64,000 nucleotides of DNA. Origin: an uncultured Bacteroidota bacterium. Its GTDB lineage: Bacteria; Bacteroidota; Bacteroidia; Chitinophagales; Chitinophagaceae. Under the pieces are notes generated by a model. The model saw only the letters and a program-made list of their open reading frames with translations, was not told the origin of the DNA and made no database searches. A program made the translations under genes and the position numbers. The stretch is taken from positions 1 through 64,000 of the forward strand of contig CAIVEW010000009.1 in assembly GCA_903905065.1 (NCBI GenBank). The letters run 5' to 3'. This document shows positions 36,901 to 45,459 of this stretch, in pieces. The first letter of the stretch is position 1. Each line of letters opens with the position of its first letter.

Positions 36901-38958
36901 ATCACCTACAAGCTATCTACGGGCTGCTTTACTACTACGGTATTTACAGTAAACCCTTTGCCGGCGGCCATTGCAGGCAACAGGAGTATTTGCCTGGGTA
37001 CGGCGACCACTTTGAGTGATGCCTCGTCGGGTGGTACCTGGAGCATCGGTCATCCTGACAGTATTGGTATAGTCTCCGGTATTGCGACAGGAGACAGTTT
37101 AGGAGTAGACACGGTTACTTATACATTGCCCACCGGATGTTTGATCACTTCAGTCATTACCGTTAACCCTTTCCCAACTGCTATCCTGGGAGATACATTG
37201 GGCATATGCCAGGGATATAATATTTTATTGAGCGATAGTACTCCGGGCGGTGCGTGGAGATCTATCAACCCCGCCGTTGCAACGATTAATACTTCGGGCA
37301 TCGTGGCGGGTTTATCGGCAGGTACGGCTAATATCTCCTACACACTGCCTACCGGCTGCGGAGTAACAGCGATTGTGACCGTAAATCCGCTTTTCCCGAT
37401 ATCCGGAAATACAAACATTTGCCTGGGCATGACAGATTTTTTAAGTGACCTGGCAGCTGGCGGTACCTGGAGCAGCGGTTCACCACTGGTAGCCACGGTA
37501 GGCAGCGCAACAGGTGTCGTGTCTGGTGTATCTTCCGGAGCCGCGTATATCAGCTACCACCTCGTTACCGGTTGTGTTGCTGCAATTGTAGTAACCGTGA
37601 ACGATCTGCCTTCTTTATACGTCGTTACGGGTGGCGGCAGTTATTGCGCCGGTGGGGCAGGTGTGAATATTGGTCTTAATGGCTCGGATATCGGTATTAG
37701 TTACCAGTTACAGCAATCGGGTTCGGTCCTTGACACACTTCCCGGCTCTGGCGTGTCCCTTGACTTCGGCTCATTTACGGTTGCCGGTGGCTATACTGTC
37801 CTTGCTACAGATTCCATCACCGGATGCTCCGCAACCATGACAGGTAGCGCTACCGTGATAGTTAACCCCATAGTTGCTCCATTTGTAAGTATAGGCACCA
37901 GCAGCGGAACAACTATATGTGTTGGAACGGTAGCTGATTTCACCGCAGCAGCGGTCAATGGAGGCAGTGCACCGTTGTATCAATGGTCGGTGAATGGTAT
38001 TCCGGCTGGCTCAGGTCCAGAATATAGTTATGTGCCGCTGAATGGAGATATTGTATCCGTCGATCTTATCAGTAATGCACCTTGCGCCATCACATATTCA
38101 GCGACCGCGTCTGTGACAATGACAACAGTAAACGGGATCATGCCGTCCGTAAGTCTGTCAGTAAGCCCGGGAGATTCCGTTTGTCCCGGCACGCCTGTAG
38201 CCGTGATTGCGTCGACTTCGACCGGAGGGAGCTCGCCGACATTTGAGTGGATAAAGAATGGAATAAATGTTGGCTCAGGCCTTACTTATACTTTTCTGCC
38301 AGTCGACGGGGATAATGTCTTTTGCTGGATGCACAGCACGCTGACCTGTGCACTTGCAGATACAGTGCATAGCGATAACAACATAAATATGCGCGTACCA
38401 CCGATCTATCTGCCGGACGTCACCCTAGCGGCCTATCCGGGCACACGGATAGAATCGGGAGATACAGTGACATTAGTTGCTTCGGTAACCTTCAGTGGAT
38501 TGTCCTTTTCCTACCAATGGAAAATAAATAATTTTGCGGTACCCGGCGCTACGACGGATACATTTAAGAGCAATTTATTTAATAACCTGGATGTGGTGAG
38601 CTGCGATGTCACCGGTATCAGCCTTTGTGGCATGGCGTCAAGATCGGCACAGGTACTGATCGTAGACACCATAGCGACTGGAATAAATGGGGTGGAGGCG
38701 TCTATTTCTGATGTAGAACTTGTTCCAAACCCGAACAACGGGACGTTCACTATTAAAGGCACAATTGGCACGATTAATGATGTATCAGTGGTTGTTACAG
38801 ACATGGTAGGCCAAATCGTGTATAAGAGCCGTGTGCCTGTTAACAGTGGAAAAATAAACCAGGAAATAAGGCTCGGCAACATCGCAAACGGCATGTATTT
38901 ATTGGAGATCACCACCGGGGCTGTTAATAAATTTCTTTATTTTGCAGTAGGGCAGTAG
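30970..38958 (+). CDS. Giant T9SS type A surface protein with 22 Ig-like repeats
   Basis: 2662 aa. Signal peptide to about residue 32 (G-G-R-V-Y-A-Q). Head (33-452) resembles a beta-propeller-like stretch (F-S-P-D-G-N-T-L-Y-I-A-D-D-G), unlike the paralogue. A shared bridge (453-613) contains L-H-L-N-A-A-I-T and Y-C-V-G-G-T-G-I-D-V-Q-L. Residues 614-2211 hold 22 consecutive units of about 73 aa, each P-L-P-x-x-I-x-G ... V-C-x-G ... L-S-D ... G-G-T-W-S-S ... G-I-V-T-G-V ... I-T-Y-T-L-P-T-G-C. The C-terminal 451 residues carry more Ig-like domains and the type A sorting signal (V-P-N-P-N-N-G-T-F-T-I, G-M-Y-L-L-E-I). A cell-surface or released adhesin-like filament is inferred. Confidence 0.93.
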   Translation: MLLFVRRKSLLVILLINNFILLSFSGGRVYAQSFTAGNLAILRVGDGVTGLVSSAQPLTVVEYTTSGVATGVTVALPSSGAGPYVTNSGSATSEGQMTMSAERDRLVVVGYNAAPGTANVATSLSSTYNRELFTINSGAVSTNAASTTLYSGNNIRSGTASGTNYFGGGPANGISDLNTNTMLTAALVNTRVVQIFNGQTYISSGSGTFLGVNSLGTGIPTTCCQATSLLNTPNSGSAYGFSFSPDGNTLYIADDGLSGGTPGISKYTKSGATYTLAYVVNTTTSRSIAVDYSGANPIIYATTASSTAPNSIIKITDVGAGSASTILVASSPANTVFRSLTFVPYCGASISLIGASTVCSGTNPRIVIKGNPTGAVTYNINGVTTYTTTIGPNGFDTVSIGPITANTTVNLVSINTQACSSVPITGSVTVNVFPAATFASISTDGPLCAGFDLHLNAAITASASPYTYTWSGPAYSSGTISSALLTSSVTVTSIPALPANPVYTLTVTDGNSCAISTTVTTTVNPLPIAYTVFGSGSYCVGGTGIDVQLNNSQTGVNYQLYNTTGPVGSVMPGTTGSSVNFGNWPAGTYTVSASNPATGCNNGMVGSAAITVNPLPAVITGSMTVCPGTTTALTDAGGGTWSSASPGNASVGSTGIVTGITGNTTAIITYTLPTTCYITATVSVNPLPLTITGGNAVCMGSSLALSDATGGGTWISSNTGVATIGSGSGAVTPVSQGTTTISYVLPTGCMVNAVITVNPLPAAITGTMNVCAGSNITLSDAVGGTWSSSNTGTATVGLLSGIVNGVAAGTTNITYTLPTTCLISTPITVNPLPTSILGNPSVCVGYTTSLSDLTTGGTWSSGAPGLATVGSSGLVTGLFTGTANISYTISSTGCYLFDNVTVNPLPVTISGPSTVCAGSVTVYTDISTGGTWSSSNTGVANIGVGTGSLTAIMAGTTVITYTIGTGCTTSSVITVDPLPAAITGTMSVCQGLSTGLTDGTGGGTWSSSAAAFGTVDATGNVTGISAGAFYISYTLPTTCFTTTSFTVNPLPGPINGPSNICAGSSVGLTDAVGGGTWVSSSPSFVSINAASGFTSGIMGGTTVITYTLPTGCLVTKGITVNPLPSAITGTGNVCVGSTVSLSDLTTGGAWSSSNTSYATVDATTGVVTGTGAGIPHITYTLPSSCYTTFILTVNPLPLAVSGNLAICLGGTSSLSDSPTGGTWISNAPATADIGLSSGLVTTTAVGTATITYTSPAGCVNSAVVTVNPLPPAITGTLDVCPGTTTILTDVISGGTWSSVTPGLATVAVSGVVTGVAAGMATISYLPATGCGTFAMVTVNPLPAAIAGNLAVCNGLTSALSDVVTGGTWSSSTAGIASISSTGLVSGVSLGTAIITYTLPTGCYITATVTVYPVPGAISGTASVCPGTTTSLSDLPAGGTWSSASPGIATAGSASGIVTGVAAGTTNLTYTVAGGCTAVAVVTVNPLPALISGNVHACLGLTTSLSDAVGGGTWSSSSATTASIDMVTGLVTGNAAGSATITYTLPTGCVRTTIVTVDTLPQPISLNTPVCVGSSIVLSDAGGGTWASGNLPVAAITFGGGTVIGISAGTAVITYTLPSTCVITTIVTVNPVPSPIAGASQVCGGLTITLTDATAGGSWISSNPAIATIGSATGVVTGVSTGNTLITYTASVTGCRATTTVSVIALPPAITGTTVVCATLTTALNIAVSDGTWSSGAPAIATVGSTGIVTGVAAGTANITYTATSGCFSTTVVTVNPLPVAISGTTAICYGLTTTVSDLSAGGTWLSGNTAVATIGTSGLVTSVSVGTANITYTLPTGCLTARTVSVNPLPGAISGALYLCVGADGTLTDGAAGGFWSIDAPASGIASVFGPTGDVSALSAGTATVTYTLPTGCTTTAVITVNPVPLAITGATNVCVGSSTTLTDATAAGTWTSSSTVQATITAGGGTASGISQGVVVITYKLSTGCFTTTVFTVNPLPAAIAGNRSICLGTATTLSDASSGGTWSIGHPDSIGIVSGIATGDSLGVDTVTYTLPTGCLITSVITVNPFPTAILGDTLGICQGYNILLSDSTPGGAWRSINPAVATINTSGIVAGLSAGTANISYTLPTGCGVTAIVTVNPLFPISGNTNICLGMTDFLSDLAAGGTWSSGSPLVATVGSATGVVSGVSSGAAYISYHLVTGCVAAIVVTVNDLPSLYVVTGGGSYCAGGAGVNIGLNGSDIGISYQLQQSGSVLDTLPGSGVSLDFGSFTVAGGYTVLATDSITGCSATMTGSATVIVNPIVAPFVSIGTSSGTTICVGTVADFTAAAVNGGSAPLYQWSVNGIPAGSGPEYSYVPLNGDIVSVDLISNAPCAITYSATASVTMTTVNGIMPSVSLSVSPGDSVCPGTPVAVIASTSTGGSSPTFEWIKNGINVGSGLTYTFLPVDGDNVFCWMHSTLTCALADTVHSDNNINMRVPPIYLPDVTLAAYPGTRIESGDTVTLVASVTFSGLSFSYQWKINNFAVPGATTDTFKSNLFNNLDVVSCDVTGISLCGMASRSAQVLIVDTIATGINGVEASISDVELVPNPNNGTFTIKGTIGTINDVSVVVTDMVGQIVYKSRVPVNSGKINQEIRLGNIANGMYLLEITTGAVNKFLYFAVGQ
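32809..37602 (+). repeat. 22-copy repeat array in giant protein 1
   Basis: 4794 bases, mean unit about 218 bases (72.6 codons), reading frame kept throughout. The protein motif is conserved while the codons for identical motifs (e.g. Y-T-L-P-T-G-C) vary from copy to copy, so the array is not a recent amplification. Confidence 0.9.
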
Positions 38959-38996
38959 CAGTGTATAATAAATGGGCATTTTGATAATCCGGTACT

Positions 38997-41900
38997 ATGA
39001 AGCGCGCAGTAATTTTTACTTATAATATTTTTATTATTATCTTACTTAGTCTGCTGGCTAACGTTTTTGTAGTCAATGGGTCATTTGCACAATGTTCAAC
39101 TACGGCGGCACCGGTTTTCTCGGGCACTTGTTCTTCCGAATATTTTGCCTCACTTACGGCGTCTGGGTCATATGTGGCTTCAAGTGTCAATGTCAGCAAT
39201 TCATCCTGTACGGTAACATATATAAATAATTTTACGACGCAAGGCATTCAGGCTCCGCTTGGAGGTACTGTTAACCTGAATGTTACAAGGGCTGCCGGCA
39301 GTACTTTTACCGGTTATCTTTCCGTATATGTGGACTGGAATAATGACGGTATTTATGAAACCACGGAACTTGCGGGCGCGACATATACATTTGCGGCCCT
39401 GGCTGCAACGACCGTATATAGTTTTACGATACCAACGACCGGAGTAGTTACAGGAACAAACCTGCACATGCGGATATGCCTTGGAGAGGGATTGGGTTTG
39501 GCTCCGTGTACCGAGACTTACGGGCAATTTGTAGAGGTTTATTTAAACCTGGTTTGCAGTACCGCACCTACGATCACCGCTACGCCAGCCACTGGCAGCT
39601 ATTGTACCGGAGGGCAGGGTGTAACGATCACCGGGTCTGGTGCTGGAACAGGCGCCACGGTTTATACCTGGGCTCCGGCTACCGGCCTGTCGGCAAGCAC
39701 AGGCGCTGCAGTTATCGCTTCACCTGCAGCTACCACAGTTTATACTGTTACCGGGATCTCCGCACTCGGTTGTTCAAATACAGCAACTTCCACTATCACT
39801 GTTTATTCTGTCGCTCCGACGATATCTTCTGCCGGTGCCGTTGAATCTTCTTTATGTGCTGGCACCGCGCTGCACCTGAATGCTGCAATTACTTCATCGG
39901 CGTCGCCATATACTTATGTGTGGACGGGCCCGGGGAGTTATACGCACTCTACAACAACTTTTGCTTTTACTAATTCTGTGACGGTTACCTCGATCCCGGT
40001 ATCGCCCACAAATCCTGTTTATACGGTTACTGTTACTGATGGGCATCACTGTATGGTCTCCGCTACGGCTACGACAACGGTGGATCCGTTACCGACGGCA
40101 TACAACGTATACGGGAATGGCGTTTATTGTGTCGGAACGGCCGGTATTGATGTGCAGCTGGCGGGTTCTGAACCTGGCGTCAATTACCAGCTTTATTCCG
40201 GCAGCACAGCAGTGGGTGGCATCATTACAGGTACCGGCGGTTCACTGGACTTTGGCAACTACCTCGCAGGTAGCTACTCTGTTTCGGGGGTTTATTCTGT
40301 TACGGGCTGCTCTGTTGGCATGACGGGCAACGCTACCATTGGTGCGGTTTCCCCCCCGCCCGCTATTACAGGGTCCATGACGGTTTGCTCCGGGCTCACG
40401 ACGACGCTAAGTGATGCAGCCGCAGGCGGTACCTGGAGCATTTCCGGAAGTTCTATAGCAATCGTTGATGCCAGTGGGGTTGTGACCGGTGTGGCGGCGG
40501 GAAACGTGATTATTACCTATACATCCGGTGGCTGCTTGACAAGTGCTATTGTGACGGTATATCCGCTAGGGCCAATAACAGGTGGCGCCGGCCCTTGTGC
40601 GGGTTCAAGTGAGTTTTTAAGTGACCTTGCATCCGGCGGTGCCTGGTCCAGCAGCATCCCCGGGGTTGCCAATATCAATGCCAGTGGGTTGCTTAATGCG
40701 ATCATGGCGGGCAACACCACCATAACTTACCTTATGCCCACCGGCTGCATGGCCACACTGCCTGTAACCGTAAATCCACTACCTCCTGCTATAACTGGAA
40801 CAGTCGCTGTGTGCCCCCTATCATCCGGTACACTAAGCGACCCGTCACCCGGCGGGACATGGAGCAGCAACAACATAGGGATTGCAGTGGTGGGGTCTGG
40901 TACAGGAGTGGTTACCGGAGTGGCTCCGGGCACAGCAACTATTACCTACACCCTGCCAACAGGCTGTGTTACTACAGCCCCGGCTACCGTTTTTACGCCT
41001 CCGCCAGCGATACTCCAGTTTTCCGGCCTTTGCCTGGGTTATAATGTTTCGCTCAGCGACGCCGTACCGGGTGGTACGTGGAGCAGCAGTACGCCAGGCA
41101 CGGCCAGTGTTGGGTCTGCTGGTGTGGTCTCCGGGAATGCGATAGGAACATCAACGATCACCTACACCGCGCCTCTCACAGGGTGCATGACCGCACATAT
41201 TGTTACGGTTGAACCATTGCCGTCTGTCATTACAGGCCCGCTCACTATCTGCCAGGGCCCGTCAGTTACACTAAGTGACGCCACATTCGGTGGAATATGG
41301 ACGTGCAGCACTCCGTCTGTTGCAACTGTTAATCCGTCGACAGGACTTGTTACCGGGGTGTCGGCGGGCGTCGCAATGATAACTTACACTGTAAACACAG
41401 GTTGTATACAAACAGCAGGAGTAACGGTGAATCCATTGCCTATGCCAATCGTGGGGAATGACAATGTTTGTGTTGGCTCAACAATCGGATTAGTTAACTC
41501 AAGTGACGGCGTTGGAACATGGAGCAGCAGTGCGCCGGGCATTGCTTCGATAGGAAGCAGTTCGGGAGTTGTCAGCGGCTTAGCGGCAGGCACAGCAGTA
41601 ATTACTTTTACGTTGTCAACCGGCTGTTTTGTTACAATGCCTGTGACCGTCAATCCGCTGCCAACGGCTATTTCAGGGAATACACCAGTGTGTGCCGGGG
41701 CAAATATTACATTATCCGGGGCTCCAACCGGAGGTAGCTGGTCGTCTGGCGGAGTTGGTGTTGCGACAGTTGGCTTAAGTTCGGGCAACGTTGTTGGTGT
41801 CACTGCAGGAACTGTCGCCATCACCTATATGTTATCTACGGGATGCCCGCTTTCCACCGTGGTAACGGTTAACTCTTCACCCGCCGGCATCTCCGGCACT

Positions 41901-44900
41901 ACCAATATTTGTCTTGGTTTAACAAGTAGTTTGAGCGATGCCACTACGGGGGGCACGTGGTCAAGCTCCTTCGCATTCGTAGCGTCCGTCGGAAGTTCGG
42001 GACTTGTGACCGGAAACGCTATTGGCACGGCTACTATTACTTATGCCTTGCCTACAGGTTGTGTCGCTACCGCTACTACGGCCGTGTATCCGCCCCCTTC
42101 GCCTATTACAGGGGTTCTGAGTGTTTGTTCCGGTTCTACGACAAGTTTATCAGATGCGGGCGGCGGCACCTGGAATTCCGGTGCAACGACCATAGCTTCT
42201 ATAGCTGCGGCTGCAGGTATCGTTACCGGCAACGCTGCAGGTACAGCAACTATTACTTACACATTGCCCACTGGTTGTACTACTACTGCAGTCGTAACCG
42301 TGAACCCATTACCTCTGGCAATATCCGGCATTACGAATGTTTGCGCTGGTTTGACAGTCACGTTCAGTGACGCGTCTGCCGGTGGATCATGGAGTAGTGG
42401 CAACCCTTCCGTGGCTACGATTGGCTCCGGTACCGGCCTTGTAACAGGTGTATTTACCGGCACTGCTGCCATAAGTTATAAACTTGCCACCGGGTGTATC
42501 AGCACTGCAGTTGTTACTGTTGAACCGTTGCCGTCTGCAATAACGGGTATTACACACGTATGCGCTGGTTTAACCACTTTATTGACCGACGTAATTGCAG
42601 GGGGTACGTGGAGTTCTGACGCACCGGGCATTGCGGGCATCGGCGGTACTGGTATTGTAACGGGTATTACTGCAGGGTCTGCAAATATTACCTATACAGT
42701 GGCTGGTGGTTGTATCGCCACTACAACCGTTACTGTTAATCCGTTACCCGCCGTGGTCAACGGAACGATGGGCATCTGTGCGGGATCGACGACTACGTTA
42801 AGTAACGTTTCAGCCGGTGGTACGTGGTATAGCAGCAATACGTTCGTTGCCAGTATTGGCACAGGTGGGCTAGTTACTGCTTTGTCGGCAGGTGTATCCG
42901 GGATCACTTATACGTTGCCAACAGGTTGCCTGTCTTCAGTTACCATTACTGTAAATCCACTGCCATTAGCCATATCCGGCCCAATGCAATTGTGTGTTGG
43001 TGCTGACGTAAGCCTCTCGGACGCCAATGCAGGCGGACTGTGGAGCGTTAATGCTTCTGCGTCGGGAATAGCGGCTATCTTTCCTTCATCCGGTGATGTA
43101 TCGGGCCTTGGTGCAGGCACGGCCACCGTTACGTATCGACTACCAACCGGATGTATTACAACATCAATTATTACGGTAGATCCGCTGCCCGCAGCCATTA
43201 CCGGCAGTACAAGCCTGTGTGTAGGGGCGGGTACAACGCTCTCAGATGCCAGCACCGGAGGCACCTGGAGCAGTAGTAATACGGCGCAAGCTACGATCAC
43301 TACAGGTAGTGGAACGGTATCGGGCATTTCCCAGGGTATTCTGGTTATCACGTACCAACTGCCTACGGGTTGCATGACCACCATTGCGTTTACGGTGAAC
43401 CCGCTGCCGGCAGCAATAGCAGGCAACAGAAGCATTTGCCTGGGCGTTACTTCTGCGCTTAGCGATGCATCCACAGGGGGTACCTGGAGCTTGTATCCTT
43501 CTTCACGCGATAGTATCGGCACTGGCTCCGGCATTGTGACGGCCGATTCTTTTGGTCTCGCAACGGTAACCTATACCTTGCCGACAGGTTGTTTAATTAC
43601 GGCGGCCATTACCGTCAATCCTCTTCCCTCGGCCATTCTTGCAGATGCTTACCCTATATGCCAGGGCTTTGATATTACGCTTAGCGACAGTACGCCTGGA
43701 GGTGCCTGGAGTAGTGCGAATACAGGTATCGCTACAGTCATAACAAGTACGGGTGTTGTTGCAGGTGTTTCGGCGGGCACGGTTGATATTTCTTATACAC
43801 TTTCCACAGGTTGCGGCGTGGCAGCTGTTGTTACCGTGAACCCTTTATTTCCCATCGCTGGCAACCGGGATATTTGCCTCGGCGTTCCAGCTACGTTGAG
43901 TGACCTCGCCACTGGTGGTTCCTGGAGTAGCGGGTCTTCGTCGGTCGCTTCAATAAACAGCATTAGCGGTATCGTGACCGGCGTCACATCGGGTTCTACA
44001 TACATCAGCTACCACCTTAGCACAGGTTGCGTAGCCACCACGATCATCACCGTGAATCCCTTGCCTGCTTCTTACAATGTTACGGGTGGCGGTAGCTTCT
44101 GCGCTGGCGGAACAGGAGTGGATGTCGGGCTCAATGGCTCACAAGACGGCGTCGATTACCAATTGATATATTCAGGCTCCGCGATTGGCAGTTTCCCCGG
44201 ATCGGGCTCTGCCATTGACTTTGGCTCATTTACGTTTGCCGGTGGCTATACGGTACTGGCTACCGATTCAGCTACAGGCTGTTCCGCAACGATGACTGGT
44301 AGCGCGACGGTAACCGTTAACCCGACAGTGGCACCGTTTGTGAGTATTGGCGCAAGTGGCGGCACAACTGTATGTGTTGGAACAATTGCTGATTTCACAG
44401 CTACAGCGATCAATGGCGGCAGTGCACCGTTATTTGAGTGGTCGGTGAATGGTATCGCTGCAGGCTCGGGCGCAGACTTTAGCTATGTACCTCTAAACGG
44501 TGATGTTGTATCGGTTGAACTCATCAGCAATGCTGCCTGTGCCAATCCTGATTCAGCAGCCGCGGCTGTAACGATGACAACGGTTAACGGGATAATGCCA
44601 TCGGTGAGTATATCGGTAAGCCCGGGAGATTCGGTGTGTCCAGGTACTCCGGTAACAGTAACACCATCGAGCTCAACCGGCGGTACTTCACCGACGTTCG
44701 AGTGGATGAAGAATGGGGTAAATGTTGGATCTGGTCTTACCTATACCTTCCTGCCTATTGATGGGGATAATATCTTTTGCATAATGCACAGTACCCTTAC
44801 ATGTGCTTTAGTGGATACGGTGCCGAGCATCAATAACATTAATATGCACGTGCCACCCATTTTTGTGCCTGATGTAACGATAGCAGCTTACCCCGGTACA

Positions 44901-45416
44901 CGAATAGAACCGGGCGAATTAGTAACCCTGGTTGCTTCAGTAACCTTCAACGGATTATCTTTTTCGTACCAATGGGATATAAACAATATGCCGGTGGCGG
45001 GAGCGACAACAGACACGTTCAGGAGCAGTTCGTTGAATAACATGGACGTGGTAAGCTGCGTGATAACCGGCACCAGTGTTTGCGGTGTTGCCAGCAGGTC
45101 GGCACAGGTGCTGATCGTGGATACTATTGCTACGGGTGTGCAGGAATTGCAACCTTTTATTGCCTGTGTCAGGCTCATCCCGAATCCGAACAACGGTGCG
45201 TTTACAATCAGTGGTACGATTCCGCAATCCGATGAAATAAAATTGTTGATAACGGATATGCTGGGGCAGATAGTCTATTCAAGGAATGTACGCGTGTTAA
45301 ATGGCACAATAAACGAACAAGTGCAGTTAAGTGGCATGCTGGCCAACGGTATGTATACATTGGAACTTCGTTCTGGAACGACAAATAAGGTGGTTCACTT
45401 CGTGGTCGGACAATAA
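38997..45416 (+). CDS. Giant T9SS type A surface protein with GEVED head and 17 Ig-like repeats
   Basis: 2139 aa, starting 38 bases after the first giant gene. Signal peptide to about residue 32 (G-S-F-A-Q). Head (33-291) contains a GEVED domain (Y-V-D-W-N-N-D-G-I-Y, A-C and M-R-I-C-L-G-E-G) and a short Ig-like part (W-A-P-A-T-G-L-S-A-S). A bridge (292-452) is shared with its neighbour. Residues 453-1687 are 17 units of about 73 aa of the same type as in protein 1. The C-terminal 452 residues align along their length with the neighbour's last 451 and end in the type A sorting domain (I-P-N-P-N-N-G-A-F-T-I). No catalytic motif is seen. Confidence 0.93.
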   Translation: MKRAVIFTYNIFIIILLSLLANVFVVNGSFAQCSTTAAPVFSGTCSSEYFASLTASGSYVASSVNVSNSSCTVTYINNFTTQGIQAPLGGTVNLNVTRAAGSTFTGYLSVYVDWNNDGIYETTELAGATYTFAALAATTVYSFTIPTTGVVTGTNLHMRICLGEGLGLAPCTETYGQFVEVYLNLVCSTAPTITATPATGSYCTGGQGVTITGSGAGTGATVYTWAPATGLSASTGAAVIASPAATTVYTVTGISALGCSNTATSTITVYSVAPTISSAGAVESSLCAGTALHLNAAITSSASPYTYVWTGPGSYTHSTTTFAFTNSVTVTSIPVSPTNPVYTVTVTDGHHCMVSATATTTVDPLPTAYNVYGNGVYCVGTAGIDVQLAGSEPGVNYQLYSGSTAVGGIITGTGGSLDFGNYLAGSYSVSGVYSVTGCSVGMTGNATIGAVSPPPAITGSMTVCSGLTTTLSDAAAGGTWSISGSSIAIVDASGVVTGVAAGNVIITYTSGGCLTSAIVTVYPLGPITGGAGPCAGSSEFLSDLASGGAWSSSIPGVANINASGLLNAIMAGNTTITYLMPTGCMATLPVTVNPLPPAITGTVAVCPLSSGTLSDPSPGGTWSSNNIGIAVVGSGTGVVTGVAPGTATITYTLPTGCVTTAPATVFTPPPAILQFSGLCLGYNVSLSDAVPGGTWSSSTPGTASVGSAGVVSGNAIGTSTITYTAPLTGCMTAHIVTVEPLPSVITGPLTICQGPSVTLSDATFGGIWTCSTPSVATVNPSTGLVTGVSAGVAMITYTVNTGCIQTAGVTVNPLPMPIVGNDNVCVGSTIGLVNSSDGVGTWSSSAPGIASIGSSSGVVSGLAAGTAVITFTLSTGCFVTMPVTVNPLPTAISGNTPVCAGANITLSGAPTGGSWSSGGVGVATVGLSSGNVVGVTAGTVAITYMLSTGCPLSTVVTVNSSPAGISGTTNICLGLTSSLSDATTGGTWSSSFAFVASVGSSGLVTGNAIGTATITYALPTGCVATATTAVYPPPSPITGVLSVCSGSTTSLSDAGGGTWNSGATTIASIAAAAGIVTGNAAGTATITYTLPTGCTTTAVVTVNPLPLAISGITNVCAGLTVTFSDASAGGSWSSGNPSVATIGSGTGLVTGVFTGTAAISYKLATGCISTAVVTVEPLPSAITGITHVCAGLTTLLTDVIAGGTWSSDAPGIAGIGGTGIVTGITAGSANITYTVAGGCIATTTVTVNPLPAVVNGTMGICAGSTTTLSNVSAGGTWYSSNTFVASIGTGGLVTALSAGVSGITYTLPTGCLSSVTITVNPLPLAISGPMQLCVGADVSLSDANAGGLWSVNASASGIAAIFPSSGDVSGLGAGTATVTYRLPTGCITTSIITVDPLPAAITGSTSLCVGAGTTLSDASTGGTWSSSNTAQATITTGSGTVSGISQGILVITYQLPTGCMTTIAFTVNPLPAAIAGNRSICLGVTSALSDASTGGTWSLYPSSRDSIGTGSGIVTADSFGLATVTYTLPTGCLITAAITVNPLPSAILADAYPICQGFDITLSDSTPGGAWSSANTGIATVITSTGVVAGVSAGTVDISYTLSTGCGVAAVVTVNPLFPIAGNRDICLGVPATLSDLATGGSWSSGSSSVASINSISGIVTGVTSGSTYISYHLSTGCVATTIITVNPLPASYNVTGGGSFCAGGTGVDVGLNGSQDGVDYQLIYSGSAIGSFPGSGSAIDFGSFTFAGGYTVLATDSATGCSATMTGSATVTVNPTVAPFVSIGASGGTTVCVGTIADFTATAINGGSAPLFEWSVNGIAAGSGADFSYVPLNGDVVSVELISNAACANPDSAAAAVTMTTVNGIMPSVSISVSPGDSVCPGTPVTVTPSSSTGGTSPTFEWMKNGVNVGSGLTYTFLPIDGDNIFCIMHSTLTCALVDTVPSINNINMHVPPIFVPDVTIAAYPGTRIEPGELVTLVASVTFNGLSFSYQWDINNMPVAGATTDTFRSSSLNNMDVVSCVITGTSVCGVASRSAQVLIVDTIATGVQELQPFIACVRLIPNPNNGAFTISGTIPQSDEIKLLITDMLGQIVYSRNVRVLNGTINEQVQLSGMLANGMYTLELRSGTTNKVVHFVVGQ
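40353..44057 (+). repeat. 17-copy repeat array in giant protein 2
   Basis: 3705 bases, mean unit about 218 bases, in frame. Copies 13-17 match copies 18-22 of the upstream array in order (markers: L-C-V-G-A-D, then S-S-N-T/S-T-V-Q-A-T-I-T, then I-A-G-N-R-S-I-C-L-G, then I-L-x-D-x-x-x-I-C-Q-G, then P-L-F-P-I-x-G-N). Confidence 0.9.
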
Positions 45417-45459
45417 AAATATTGTTTGAATTTTTTCTCGAGGCTTTGGATGCTTTTAA

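Noticed and set aside
32733-38915. Many minus-strand frames with a repeating V-P-V-x-x-P-V-x pattern
   Set aside because: They are the reverse reading of the repeat arrays; their periodicity simply mirrors the coding strand repeats.
30970-45416. Possible CRISPR-like array, because of the regular 218-base period
   Set aside because: The period is in frame, the units code for a conserved protein motif and there are no identical short repeats with unique spacers.
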